A stretch of 64,000 nucleotides of DNA, taken from assembly GCF_000296215.2 (NCBI RefSeq), contig NZ_CP013949.1, positions 7,557,501 to 7,621,500 on the forward strand, given 5' to 3'. Position 1 is the stretch's first letter; every line of letters begins with the position of its first letter. This document shows, in pieces, positions 8,352-17,032 of the stretch. The translations under genes and the position numbers were made by a program. Under the pieces are notes generated by a model that saw nothing but the letters and a program-made list of their open reading frames with translations, searched no databases and was not told where the DNA came from. The stretch comes from Bradyrhizobium sp. CCGE-LA001. Lineage in GTDB: Bacteria > Pseudomonadota > Alphaproteobacteria > Rhizobiales > Xanthobacteraceae.

Positions 8352-10040
8352 CTAAACTCGCGTCATATCGAATTTCGGCTTCTGACCGCTGCCATAGCGG
8401 CGCAGAGCGCCTTCCTCGCCGACTGCGTTCGGGCGCTGGAAGATCCAGTTCTGCCACGCAGTCAGCCGCGCGAAGATCTTCGATTCCATCGTCTCGGGAC
8501 CGACGAAGCGCAGGCTCGCTTCCATGCCGGTGAGGCTGTCGGGCGAGAAGCTGGCGCGCTCCTCCAGGAACACGCGGACTTCGTCGTCCCAGTCGATGTC
8601 GTCGAGCGCGAAGGTGACGAGGCCAAGCTCTTCCGCCTGCTCGGCGTCGAGCGCGGTGCCGAGCGTTGCTTCGACGCGCTCCACGTCGGACGGATCGGCC
8701 TGGAAGCGTGACTCCAGCCGCGTCAGCCCATGGCTCATCGGATACGGGCCAAAATTCATCGCGGACAGTTCGATCGACGGCGGCGGACGGTTGTCGCCCT
8801 GGCGCGTGCCGATCAGCATGTAGGAGCGGTCGGCAGCGAAGACGAGTTCGGCGAGCGTGCCGGCAAAGCAGGAGCCGGGCTCGACCAGCGTCACCAGCGT
8901 GCGCGAGGTGACGTCGATGCGCTTGAGCACGCGCTTCCAATAATGCCTGATCTCGTTGACCAGCCAGTGCGCCTTGTTGGCTTCGAGGAAAGCGTCACTG
9001 GCGAGCACATGGGCGCGATCGCCGTGGCTCTTGAACACCAGCATGGCGATCTCGAGCTCGTTGATGCGCAGATGCAGGATGGCGTCGTCGATCTCTCGCG
9101 CGACCTGGAGCGGCCAGAATGCAGCGCCCTGCGCCATCATGCCGTCGATATCGGCCGGCGGTGCCGCCTCCGGTGCCTTGATGGAGATGGTGGCGATGCG
9201 CGCTGTGCGGTCGATGTCGACCGTGACGAAGCCGTAGCGGATGCTGTTTTCGTCGATGACGCGCTTGAGCGGCGAAAGCGCAATGCCCTTGCCGCTGCCC
9301 TTGCGCTTCGACTGGCCTGCGAACTCCTTGGCACGTTCGGCGATCTTGGCCTCGAGCTTCGAGTTCGGCGCGATCTCGTCGACGAGGCGCCATTGCACCG
9401 CGCGCTTGCCCTTCACGCCTTCCTCGATAGTGCAGAAGAAGTCGGCGTGGTCGCGGCGCACCTTGCGCTTGTCGACGACGCGCGTCAGCCCGCCGGTGCC
9501 CGGCAGCACCGCGAGCAGCGGCACCTCGGGCAGCGCCACGGCGGACGAGCCGTCATCGGCGAGGATGATGTGATCGGTCGCAAGCGCCAGCTCATAACCG
9601 CCGCCGGCGGCGGAGCCGTTCACCACGGTGATGAAGCGCTGGCCGGAATTCTCGGAAGAATCTTCCATGCCGTTGCGGGTCTCGTTGGTGAACTTGCAGA
9701 AATTGACCTTGTGAGCGTGCGTCGAGCCGGCGAGCATGCGGATGTTGGCACCGGCGCAGAACACGCGGTTCTTGGCCGAGCGCATCACCACGACTTTCAC
9801 CTCCGGGTGCTCGAAGCGAAGCCGCTGGATCACATCGGCGAGCTCGATGTCGACACCGAGGTCGTAGGAGTTGAGCTTGAGCAGATAGCCCTCGAACAGG
9901 CCGCCGTTCTCGTCGACGTCCATGGTCAGCGTCGCGACGTCACCCTCGACCGCGAGCTTCCAGTGCTTGTAGCGAGAGGGTTCGGTCTGGAAATCGATGA
10001 ATGTCGCGCCGCCTGCAAGGCGCCGATCTTCCCCGGCCAT
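8352..10040 (-). CDS. boxC: 2,3-epoxybenzoyl-CoA dihydrolase BoxC
   Basis: A 562-aa crotonase-superfamily enzyme that hydrolytically opens the 2,3-epoxybenzoyl-CoA ring to 3,4-dehydroadipyl-CoA semialdehyde and formate. It has the usual BoxC length and two crotonase-like halves. Typical stretches are RSAKNRVFCAGANIRMLAG (oxyanion-hole region, about residues 85-105), NGSAAGGGYELALATDHI and PEVPLLAVLPGTGGLTRV. The N-terminus DFQTEPSRYKHW is characteristic of BoxC. It lies between the DUF309 gene and boxB. The 119-bp upstream gap carries two dyads proposed here as BoxR operators, so boxC probably has its own promoter as well as read-through from the ligase gene. Confidence 0.95.
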   Translation of the reverse strand: MAGEDRRLAGGATFIDFQTEPSRYKHWKLAVEGDVATLTMDVDENGGLFEGYLLKLNSYDLGVDIELADVIQRLRFEHPEVKVVVMRSAKNRVFCAGANIRMLAGSTHAHKVNFCKFTNETRNGMEDSSENSGQRFITVVNGSAAGGGYELALATDHIILADDGSSAVALPEVPLLAVLPGTGGLTRVVDKRKVRRDHADFFCTIEEGVKGKRAVQWRLVDEIAPNSKLEAKIAERAKEFAGQSKRKGSGKGIALSPLKRVIDENSIRYGFVTVDIDRTARIATISIKAPEAAPPADIDGMMAQGAAFWPLQVAREIDDAILHLRINELEIAMLVFKSHGDRAHVLASDAFLEANKAHWLVNEIRHYWKRVLKRIDVTSRTLVTLVEPGSCFAGTLAELVFAADRSYMLIGTRQGDNRPPPSIELSAMNFGPYPMSHGLTRLESRFQADPSDVERVEATLGTALDAEQAEELGLVTFALDDIDWDDEVRVFLEERASFSPDSLTGMEASLRFVGPETMESKIFARLTAWQNWIFQRPNAVGEEGALRRYGSGQKPKFDMTRV

Positions 10041-10084
10041 AGGTCATCCCTGAGCTTGGTTATGCATTGTCGCCGTAGCGTTAG

Positions 10085-10100
10085 ATGCACAATAATGCAT
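10085..10100. promoter_or_regulatory. Proposed BoxR operator upstream of boxC, site 1
   Basis: The 16-bp dyad ATGCACAATAATGCAT lies 45-60 bp upstream of the boxC start. Another ATGCAT is at 10062-10067. TGCA-containing repeats are the core that the related regulator BzdR recognises. The same 16-bp pattern recurs at 10136, 13264 and 30286. Assignment to BoxR is inference from location and recurrence. Confidence 0.55.
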
Positions 10101-10135
10101 CTTTTTGAACCCGTCTAGTCCTTAACGGCCGTCAC

Positions 10136-10151
10136 ATGCACTTTGTTTCAT
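10136..10151. promoter_or_regulatory. Proposed BoxR operator upstream of boxC, site 2
   Basis: ATGCACTTTGTTTCAT lies 96-111 bp upstream of the boxC start. It matches the site at 30286-30301 upstream of a liv-type importer at 15 of 16 positions, and matches the site at 13264-13279 in the bclA/boxR promoter at 14 of 16. All copies have the same orientation relative to the minus-strand gene they precede. Confidence 0.6.
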
Positions 10152-10159
10152 GAAACCAC

Positions 10160-10684
10160 TTACGAGCGCACGATCGCCCCGAGCGCGATCCAGTCGGCCT
10201 TGGAGAGCTCTGAACGGCCGAGCTTGGCTTGCAACAGCGCGATCAGGGCCGCGACCGGGAAGGTCTCGACGAAGCCGTCGCCGGCCGCTGCCGCTTTGCG
10301 GGACTTCAGCGTGCGCAGTTCGCCGAGCGCATCCCCGAACAGGCGCGCGGCCGAGTGCGGCCGCTGCATCCGCAGCCGCAAATTGGCATTGGCGATGTGG
10401 ACGCAGGCGCGCAGCAGAATGCGCTCTCGGCCGCCTTGCGGGGCTGCGGCCCATACGGCCTCCAGCACCTCCTGCGCTTCCCAGAAATAGCCGCGATCGT
10501 TGAGAGCAAGTCCGTACCGTAGCGCCGGATGGCGCGCCGGCACATGGCCGCGGAACGCCGGAGGCACCAGCGCCTTGGCGATGTCCAGCGTCTCGCCATC
10601 GGCATCGGGCGCACCGGTCTCGCCCGGCACATAGGCCCATTGCGGCCACGGCAGCGGCCCGCTCGCGTTCGAAGGCACACTCAT
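10160..10684 (-). CDS. DUF309 family protein in the box operon
   Basis: A 174-aa all-helical protein. The DUF309 signature is visible as GLALNDRGYFWEAQEVLEAVW (residues about 58-78) and RACVHIANANLRL (about 93). The biochemical role of DUF309 is unknown. It starts 21 bp after the hydrolase gene and ends 119 bp before boxC, so it is probably co-transcribed with benzoate-CoA ligase and the hydrolase. That placement suggests, but does not prove, a link to benzoyl-CoA metabolism. GGGGGCGC lies before the ATG as a possible ribosome-binding site. Confidence 0.78.
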   Translation of the reverse strand: MSVPSNASGPLPWPQWAYVPGETGAPDADGETLDIAKALVPPAFRGHVPARHPALRYGLALNDRGYFWEAQEVLEAVWAAAPQGGRERILLRACVHIANANLRLRMQRPHSAARLFGDALGELRTLKSRKAAAAGDGFVETFPVAALIALLQAKLGRSELSKADWIALGAIVRS

Positions 10685-10705
10685 TGAAGGTGCGCCCCCG
10701 CAACA

Positions 10706-11524
10706 TCATGCGGCGCGTCCCTGAAGCCCCTGATCGTCGCGCAGGGCCGCGCTTGCAAATTGCTCGATTGCGTCAAGCGTCGCCCCCGGCGCTTCACGAT
10801 GCGGAGAATGCCCCGCCTCTGAAATGACTTTAAAATCCACCGGACAGTAGCACTCTTGCTGCGCAATTTCGACCTGACGCAATGTCCCATATTGGTCGTT
10901 CGCGCCTTGCAGGATCAGGACGGGAACGCGGATATAGGCGAGGTATTCGGAGATGTCCCAGTCGCGGAATTTCGGATCGAGCCAGGCGCCGTTCCAGCCA
11001 TAGAAGGCGTTGTCGGCATCCTGATGCCAGCGCGCCAGCTTTGCCTTGAGGTCCGTGGTCTCGAAGGTGGCCTTGATCGCGGCGATGGATTTGACCGAGA
11101 TGTCCTCGACGATGAAATGCGGCGCGATCAGCACGAGACCGCTGAGGCGATGATCCTGATGCGCGCCGGCATAGATCGTCGCGATCGAGGCACCGTCGGA
11201 ATGACCGAGCAGCAGGCCGCGCTTGAAGCCGATGGCGTCGAGCAGCTTGGGCAGCACGTCCAGCGCCTCGCGCTGCATGTAATCGAGCGGCCGCGGCAGC
11301 GTCACCTTGCTCGACTGGCCGTAGCCCGCGCGCGAATAGACGAAGATGCCGGCGCCCGTGGCTTGCTGGAGCCTTTCCGGGAAATCGCCCCAAAGGCCGA
11401 CGGAGCCGAGGCCTTCATGCAGCATGACGATGGTGGGAGCGTCGGCGGATTGCGGCGCCAGCCATTTGTATTCGAGGCTGGCGTTGCCGATGCTGAGGAA
11501 ACCGGTAGGGGTGAGGTTGGTCAT
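10706..11524 (-). CDS. Alpha/beta hydrolase in the box operon
   Basis: A 272-aa alpha/beta-hydrolase fold protein. The nucleophile elbow is GHSDG (in LLLGHSDGASIATIYAG). A candidate acid Asp is in LQGANDQYG and the catalytic His is in ISEAGHSPHREAPG. The oxyanion region is MLHEGLGSVGLW. It may hydrolyse an ester or a CoA thioester, for example relieving dead-end acyl-CoAs or entering benzoate esters into the pathway; this is inference. It lies between the benzoate-CoA ligase gene, 127 bp upstream with a palindromic repeat in the gap, and DUF309, 21 bp downstream. I see no signal peptide, so it is cytoplasmic. Confidence 0.82.
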   Translation of the reverse strand: MTNLTPTGFLSIGNASLEYKWLAPQSADAPTIVMLHEGLGSVGLWGDFPERLQQATGAGIFVYSRAGYGQSSKVTLPRPLDYMQREALDVLPKLLDAIGFKRGLLLGHSDGASIATIYAGAHQDHRLSGLVLIAPHFIVEDISVKSIAAIKATFETTDLKAKLARWHQDADNAFYGWNGAWLDPKFRDWDISEYLAYIRVPVLILQGANDQYGTLRQVEIAQQECYCPVDFKVISEAGHSPHREAPGATLDAIEQFASAALRDDQGLQGRAA

Positions 11525-11543
11525 GTTTGCGCTCTTCTCTCTC

Positions 11544-11633
11544 CGTCGCCATGCCCGGGCTTGACCCGGGCATCCACGTCTTTCCTCGTTCGCGGCCGCA
11601 CGTGGATGGCCGGGACAAGCCCGGCCATGACGG
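11544..11633. repeat. Dispersed palindromic repeat, ATGCCCGGGCTTGACCCGGG family, copy 1
   Basis: Left arm ATGCCCGGGCTTGACCCGGG plus ATCCACG pairs with the right arm CGTGGATGGCCGGGACAAG and CCCGGCCATGACG. It sits between bclA and the hydrolase gene. The second copy, 60331-60420, lies inside a coding sequence. It may reduce read-through from the ligase gene. Confidence 0.85.
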
Positions 11634-11651
11634 CCTGTTGCACGTGGCTGA

Positions 11652-13193
<1,542 letters not shown>

Positions 13194-13263
13194 GGACGTC
13201 TCCCCAGAATTTAGAATTATAATTCATAGAAAGACACTGCGACGGCTTGCTGTCAATGCCATC

Positions 13264-13279
13264 AGGCACTATGTTTCAT
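13264..13279. promoter_or_regulatory. Proposed BoxR operator in the bclA/boxR divergent promoter
   Basis: AGGCACTATGTTTCAT lies 71-86 bp before the bclA start and about 46-61 bp before boxR. It is a weaker copy of the 16-bp dyad seen upstream of boxC and of the 30-kb importer. In this position it could control both the ligase gene and boxR itself. Confidence 0.5.
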
Positions 13280-13324
13280 TAAAACGCGGACCTTCTTCAA
13301 GAAGACATCCGTTAAAGAAGGCTC

Positions 13325-14233
13325 ATGACCGACAGTCCCGACGCCGAATCTCAATTCCTCGAACAACTCGGCCAGCGTGTGCGCACCATGCGCGCACTGC
13401 GCGGCATGTCGCGCAAGGTACTCGCCAAGGTATCAGGCATTTCGGAGCGCTACATCGCGCAGCTCGAGAGCGGCAAGGGCAATGTCTCGATCGTGCTGTT
13501 GCGCCGCGTCTCCGATGCTATGGGCGCGCATCTCGAAGATCTGCTGCCTTCGGCCGATCCGACGCCGGACTGGCAGATGTTTCGCGACCTGCTGCGCAAG
13601 GCGACCCCTGGCCAGATCGCCCAAGCCAAGGATTTGCTCGCCGGCGGCAGCGCAACCGCGCCGCGGCGCGCGCCTTTCTGCGGCATTGCGCTGATCGGCC
13701 TGCGCGGCGCCGGCAAATCGACGCTGGGGCGGATGCTGGCGAAGAAGATCGGCTGGAGCTTCGTCGAGCTCAACAAGGAGGTCGAGCAGCAGAACGGGCT
13801 CTCGGTCGCCGAGATCATCGCGCTCTACGGCCAGGAAGGCTTTCGCCGCATGGAGCAGGCGGCCTTGCAGCAGCTGCTCGCGCGCAACGAGTTGATGGTG
13901 CTGGCGACCGGCGGCGGCATCGTCTCCGAGCCGCTGACCTTCGACCAGATCCTGTCTTCGTTCTATACGATCTGGCTGAAGGCCGAGCCCGAGGAGCACA
14001 TGGCCCGCGTCCGCCGCCAGGGCGACCTCCGTCCGATGGCCGACGACCGCTCCGCGATGGCGGAGCTGCGCAACATCTTGCTGAGCCGCGAGCCGCTGTA
14101 TTCGCGCGCAACGGCGGTGGTGGATACCGCGGGGCTCAGCGTCGATGCCGCGGCGGTGCGGCTGATCGATGCGGTGCGGCCGGTGCTGCAGAACGAGGCG
14201 CGCAGCTTCGGCCTGCGCAGCGTGGCGCTGTAG
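13325..14233 (+). CDS. boxR: Transcriptional regulator BoxR (XRE HTH plus shikimate-kinase-like domain)
   Basis: A 302-aa two-domain repressor of benzoate genes. The N-terminal XRE helix-turn-helix is LAKVSGISERYIAQLESGKG (about 33-52). After a linker comes a shikimate-kinase-like domain with Walker A GLRGAGKST (125-133) and the loop LATGGGIVSEP. In the BoxR/BzdR family this domain senses benzoyl-CoA and is not thought to be catalytic. It is divergent from benzoate-CoA ligase. The following truncated-haemoglobin gene starts immediately after the TAG, so the two are surely co-transcribed. Known family behaviour is repression released by benzoyl-CoA. Confidence 0.93.
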   Translation: MTDSPDAESQFLEQLGQRVRTMRALRGMSRKVLAKVSGISERYIAQLESGKGNVSIVLLRRVSDAMGAHLEDLLPSADPTPDWQMFRDLLRKATPGQIAQAKDLLAGGSATAPRRAPFCGIALIGLRGAGKSTLGRMLAKKIGWSFVELNKEVEQQNGLSVAEIIALYGQEGFRRMEQAALQQLLARNELMVLATGGGIVSEPLTFDQILSSFYTIWLKAEPEEHMARVRRQGDLRPMADDRSAMAELRNILLSREPLYSRATAVVDTAGLSVDAAAVRLIDAVRPVLQNEARSFGLRSVAL

Positions 14234-14629
14234 ATGACCGACGGCACCGTCACCGTCTCCATGTTCGAACGGATCGGCGGGAGTAGCGCGATCGATCGTC
14301 TCGTCGATCGCTTCTACGACCGCATGGACACGCTGCCGGAAGCGAAGATCATCCGTGCCATGCATGCGGACGACCTCGGCCTGATCAGGGACGTCTTGAA
14401 GCGCTATCTCACCGAATGGACCGGCGGGCCGCGGCTCTATACGCCCGCGAAAGGCCATCCGCGGCTGCGCCAGCGGCACATCGGCTTTGCCATCGGTGAT
14501 GCCGAGCGCGACGCCTGGATGATTTGCATGCGCGGCGCGCTGGAGGAGACGGTGGCAGATCGCGCCGCGCGGCAGGATCTCGACAAGGCGCTGTCCGGCC
14601 TCGCCGACTGGATGCGCAACCGCACCTAG
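14234..14629 (+). CDS. Group II truncated haemoglobin
   Basis: A 131-aa small globin. It shows the proximal F8 His as H82 in RLRQRHIGFAI, the B10 Tyr as Y28 in DRFYDRM and the G8 Trp as W95 in DAWMICM, all features of group II (trHbO) globins. Its ATG follows directly after the boxR stop codon, with no spacer. Family members bind O2 and can handle NO or peroxide. The location beside an O2-dependent epoxidase pathway invites a role in O2 delivery or protection, which is inference. No membrane or signal sequence. Confidence 0.88.
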   Translation: MTDGTVTVSMFERIGGSSAIDRLVDRFYDRMDTLPEAKIIRAMHADDLGLIRDVLKRYLTEWTGGPRLYTPAKGHPRLRQRHIGFAIGDAERDAWMICMRGALEETVADRAARQDLDKALSGLADWMRNRT

Positions 14630-14635
14630 CCGCTT

Positions 14636-15415
14636 TCAGTCGAGGCCCAGCGCGCTGATGTCGCGGGCGAGCACCACCCCGGGGATACGAGGCACCAGGC
14701 GCGTTTTGACGGCGTAGCCACCGAGGACGATCTTTGGACGATTAGGTGCCGGCAGTGCCTGCACGCGCTCGACGAGCGCCCTGACGGCCTCGCACTGCTC
14801 GAGCAATGCGATCGAGACGAGCAGCGTCTTGGGCTCGCCGGCAAGAGAAGGCTCGGACAAGGCATCGAGAACCGTAAGCTCGTCGACATGACGCGTCTGC
14901 CATCCCTGGTTCTGCAGCCAGAGCGCGAGAATGCGAATCCCCACCACATGGGTGTTGCCGGGCGCGTTCATCAGAAAATAGCGGCCCTCACCGGCGAACC
15001 GCGCCCGTTGTGACGAGGCCCGATTCATCCGCGCCTCGACAAGATCGACCACCCGCTCGGCGAAGGCCGTGAACTCGTGCTCGCCCGCGACCGTGAGTGT
15101 GCCGCGCTCCCAGGCGCGGCCGATCTCGTAGAGCATCGGCGCGATCATGCCGACGAGGATGTCCACGGGACGGCAGTTGGCGACGATGGCCCGGTCGACC
15201 AGCGGCCCGGCCGCATCGAAATCGCTCTTGCGACCGGCGGCAAACAGCGCCTGAAAGATGTCCCGCAGCACCACCGCATGGGCAAACTCACCGTCGCTGA
15301 GCAGATCCGGCTGCTCGCCCGAACACTTCCGGCACAGCCCGTGCGTGATGCTCAGGTCCGCGTGCGGCGGCATCTCCCCAATGAACTGCTGGCAATGGGC
15401 ACACCACCTCAGCAC
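14636..15415 (-). CDS. Cobalamin-binding domain protein with N-terminal zinc ribbon and W-x9-EH motif
   Basis: A 259-aa protein. Cys5, Cys8, Cys28 and Cys31 form a probable zinc ribbon. A helical domain carries W102-x9-E112-H113 (AWERGTLTVAGEHEF), the motif known from the adenosylcobalamin photoreceptor CarH and from AerR. A Rossmann-like B12 domain follows, with a candidate lower-ligand His156 in NAPGNTHVVGIRIL and a late glycine loop IVLGGYAVK. The usual Asp or Glu two residues before that His is Asn here. There is no MerR DNA-binding domain. It is convergent with the globin gene, 6 bp away. It could be a light or B12 sensor acting through a partner, or a corrinoid methyl carrier; the first is favoured by the W-x9-EH motif. 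Confidence 0.7.
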   Translation of the reverse strand: MLRWCAHCQQFIGEMPPHADLSITHGLCRKCSGEQPDLLSDGEFAHAVVLRDIFQALFAAGRKSDFDAAGPLVDRAIVANCRPVDILVGMIAPMLYEIGRAWERGTLTVAGEHEFTAFAERVVDLVEARMNRASSQRARFAGEGRYFLMNAPGNTHVVGIRILALWLQNQGWQTRHVDELTVLDALSEPSLAGEPKTLLVSIALLEQCEAVRALVERVQALPAPNRPKIVLGGYAVKTRLVPRIPGVVLARDISALGLD

Positions 15416-15582
15416 GCTACGTCTCCCCCGGGGTCGACGGTTCCAGTAATCCTAGCGCAGCGTCGCCGCTTGCAAAAGCCGTAGCGGCTCGACGCAAGCG
15501 GTGACGGGGTAGTGCCGCGAGCATGGGCGGCCTGCAACGAACGAAATTGAGCCCGGCCAAAGCCGGCTGCTAAGCTCAGATC

Positions 15583-16263
15583 ATGACCGAAACCCTGCCC
15601 GATACCATCCGCCGCCTCTACACCGACCCCGGCGAGTACATCGACAGCGACCACCCCGCCGTGCGGCAATTCGCCGAGACAGCCGTGCGCGCGGATGCGA
15701 GCGTGCGCGGCAAGGCGAGCGCGCTCTACAAGGCGGTGCGCGACGGCATCCGCTACAATCCCTATGTCAGCATGCGCGCCGCCGAGACCTTCCGAGCGTC
15801 GAGTGTGCTCGCCGCAGGGCAAGGCTATTGCGTCGGCAAGGCCGCACTCTATGCGGCCGCCTGCCGCGTCCACGGCATTCCGGCTCGCGTCGGTTTTGCG
15901 GATGTGAAGAACCACCTCACCACCGAGAAGCTGCGCCAGAGCATGGGGACGGACATCTTCACCTGGCATGGCTTTACCGAGGTTTATGTCGATGACGCCT
16001 GGCGCAAGGCGACGCCAACCTTCAACGACACGCTCTGCGCCAAGGTCGGCGTGGCCCCACTCGATTTCGACGGCCACACCGACGCGCTGCTACATCCCCT
16101 CGACGGCGAGGGACGCGCCTATATGCAATATGTCAACGACCGCGGCGCCTATCACGACGTGCCGGCGAAGTTCTTGATGCGGGAGATGGCGCGCGACTAT
16201 GCCAACATGCAGGGCGAGGATCTCTCCGGGCGCGACATGGAGCGCGAGGCGGCCGAGCGGTAA
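15583..16263 (+). CDS. Transglutaminase-like cysteine peptidase family protein
   Basis: A 226-aa protein with a transglutaminase-core triad: Cys83 in GQGYCVGKA, His129 in FTWHGFTEVY and Asp137 or Asp138 in YVDDAWRKATP. Bacterial members are mostly proteases, amidases or peptide N-glycanase-like enzymes, and the substrate here is not predictable. No signal peptide is visible, so it is probably cytoplasmic. It is divergent from the B12-domain gene. The next plus-strand gene is far away, so it is likely monocistronic. Confidence 0.82.
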   Translation: MTETLPDTIRRLYTDPGEYIDSDHPAVRQFAETAVRADASVRGKASALYKAVRDGIRYNPYVSMRAAETFRASSVLAAGQGYCVGKAALYAAACRVHGIPARVGFADVKNHLTTEKLRQSMGTDIFTWHGFTEVYVDDAWRKATPTFNDTLCAKVGVAPLDFDGHTDALLHPLDGEGRAYMQYVNDRGAYHDVPAKFLMREMARDYANMQGEDLSGRDMEREAAER

Positions 16264-16282
16264 GGACGGGCGCGGGACGCCG

Positions 16283-16355
16283 AAGCCCGGATGCGCGCAG
16301 CGACATCCGGTCGTCGCGATGACTTGCACCCGGTCTCGCTTCGCTAGTCCGGGCA
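16283..16355. repeat. Dispersed palindromic repeat, GCCCGGATG..CGACATCCGG family, copy 1
   Basis: Core AGCCCGGATGCGCGCAGCG then ACATCCGG, ending in TCGCTTCGCTAGTCCGGGC. It lies between the transglutaminase-like gene and the PRC-barrel gene. A second copy in the same orientation is at 16749-16822, on the other side of the PRC-barrel gene. Confidence 0.75.
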
Positions 16356-16373
16356 ACAACGATTGCCGCTCGG

Positions 16374-16706
16374 CTAGATCGACCAGTAGTTCGGATGCTG
16401 GTACGGCCGCGAGCGGTCGCCCCAGTCGAATTCATCGCCATCGGCTTCGCAGGGGCCGCTGCTCAATTGTTCCGGCGTCAGATCGATCTGGAAGGCCTGA
16501 CGTCCCGGATCATATTTCAGCGAGCTCCACTGCACGGGATAATGGTGATGGGTGCCGAGCAGTCGCCCGGTCTTGATGACGGCGTAGGCGACGGTTCCGC
16601 TCACCTTGTCGAGCATCAATCTCTCGATCGTGCCGAGCTTGGTGCCGTCACGGCCATAGACGGCGACGTGCTCGACGCGATCACTGGGAACCATGGTGTG
16701 TTGCAT
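16374..16706 (-). CDS. PRC-barrel domain protein
   Basis: A 110-aa protein. Residues about 10-75 (RVEHVAVYGRDGTKLGTIER, then VSGTVAYAVIKTG) form a PRC-barrel domain like that of photosynthetic reaction centre subunit H and RimM. The C-terminus is acidic and aromatic (GDEFDWGDRSRPY). Stand-alone PRC-barrel proteins of this size are common in rhizobia, often in stress or envelope contexts, and have no settled function. The start follows AAGGGAG with good spacing. Related palindromic repeats flank the gene on both sides. Confidence 0.8.
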   Translation of the reverse strand: MQHTMVPSDRVEHVAVYGRDGTKLGTIERLMLDKVSGTVAYAVIKTGRLLGTHHHYPVQWSSLKYDPGRQAFQIDLTPEQLSSGPCEADGDEFDWGDRSRPYQHPNYWSI

Positions 16707-16748
16707 GGCGTGCTCCCTTGGACTCGTGTGGAGCGGATTATAGGCCCG

Positions 16749-16822
16749 CAGCCCGGATGTGCGAAGCGACATCCGGGGTCTTGCGACACTTTCGCGGGTA
16801 TCGCTTCGCTTGCTCGGGTTAC
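16749..16822. repeat. Dispersed palindromic repeat, GCCCGGATG..CGACATCCGG family, copy 2
   Basis: Core AGCCCGGATGTGCGAAGCGA then CATCCGGGG, ending in TCGCTTCGCTTGCTCGGGTT. Same orientation as copy 1 at 16283-16355. Its right end touches the stop codon of the small membrane protein gene. Confidence 0.75.
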
Positions 16823-17028
16823 GACATTCCAATGGGCTGCCCAATCCGATCATTGCACGCGTCAAACATCGACCGATCCAAGGCCTCGGCGGCAAAGCCC
16901 GCGACATAGATCAAGCCCAGGATAGCCGCCGAGATCGCCAGGGTTTCCGCATGTGCCAGTCCCCACCGCAGCAGCCGCTGCGCCAAGGTCGGCGGCGGAA
17001 ACCGGTAGATCCGCCCTGCAGGCGTCAT
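16819..17028 (-). CDS. Small single-span membrane protein downstream of the antiporter
   Basis: A putative 69-aa protein with one hydrophobic segment (ETLAISAAILGLIYVAGFAA). Its ATG lies 4 bases after the stop codon of the KefB-type antiporter, suggesting translational coupling. An in-frame start at 17079 would overlap the antiporter. No family is recognised. If real, it may be an accessory subunit of the antiporter, but the evidence is only position and one membrane span. Confidence 0.45.
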   Translation of the reverse strand: MTPAGRIYRFPPPTLAQRLLRWGLAHAETLAISAAILGLIYVAGFAAEALDRSMFDACNDRIGQPIGMS

Positions 17029-17032
17029 CAGA

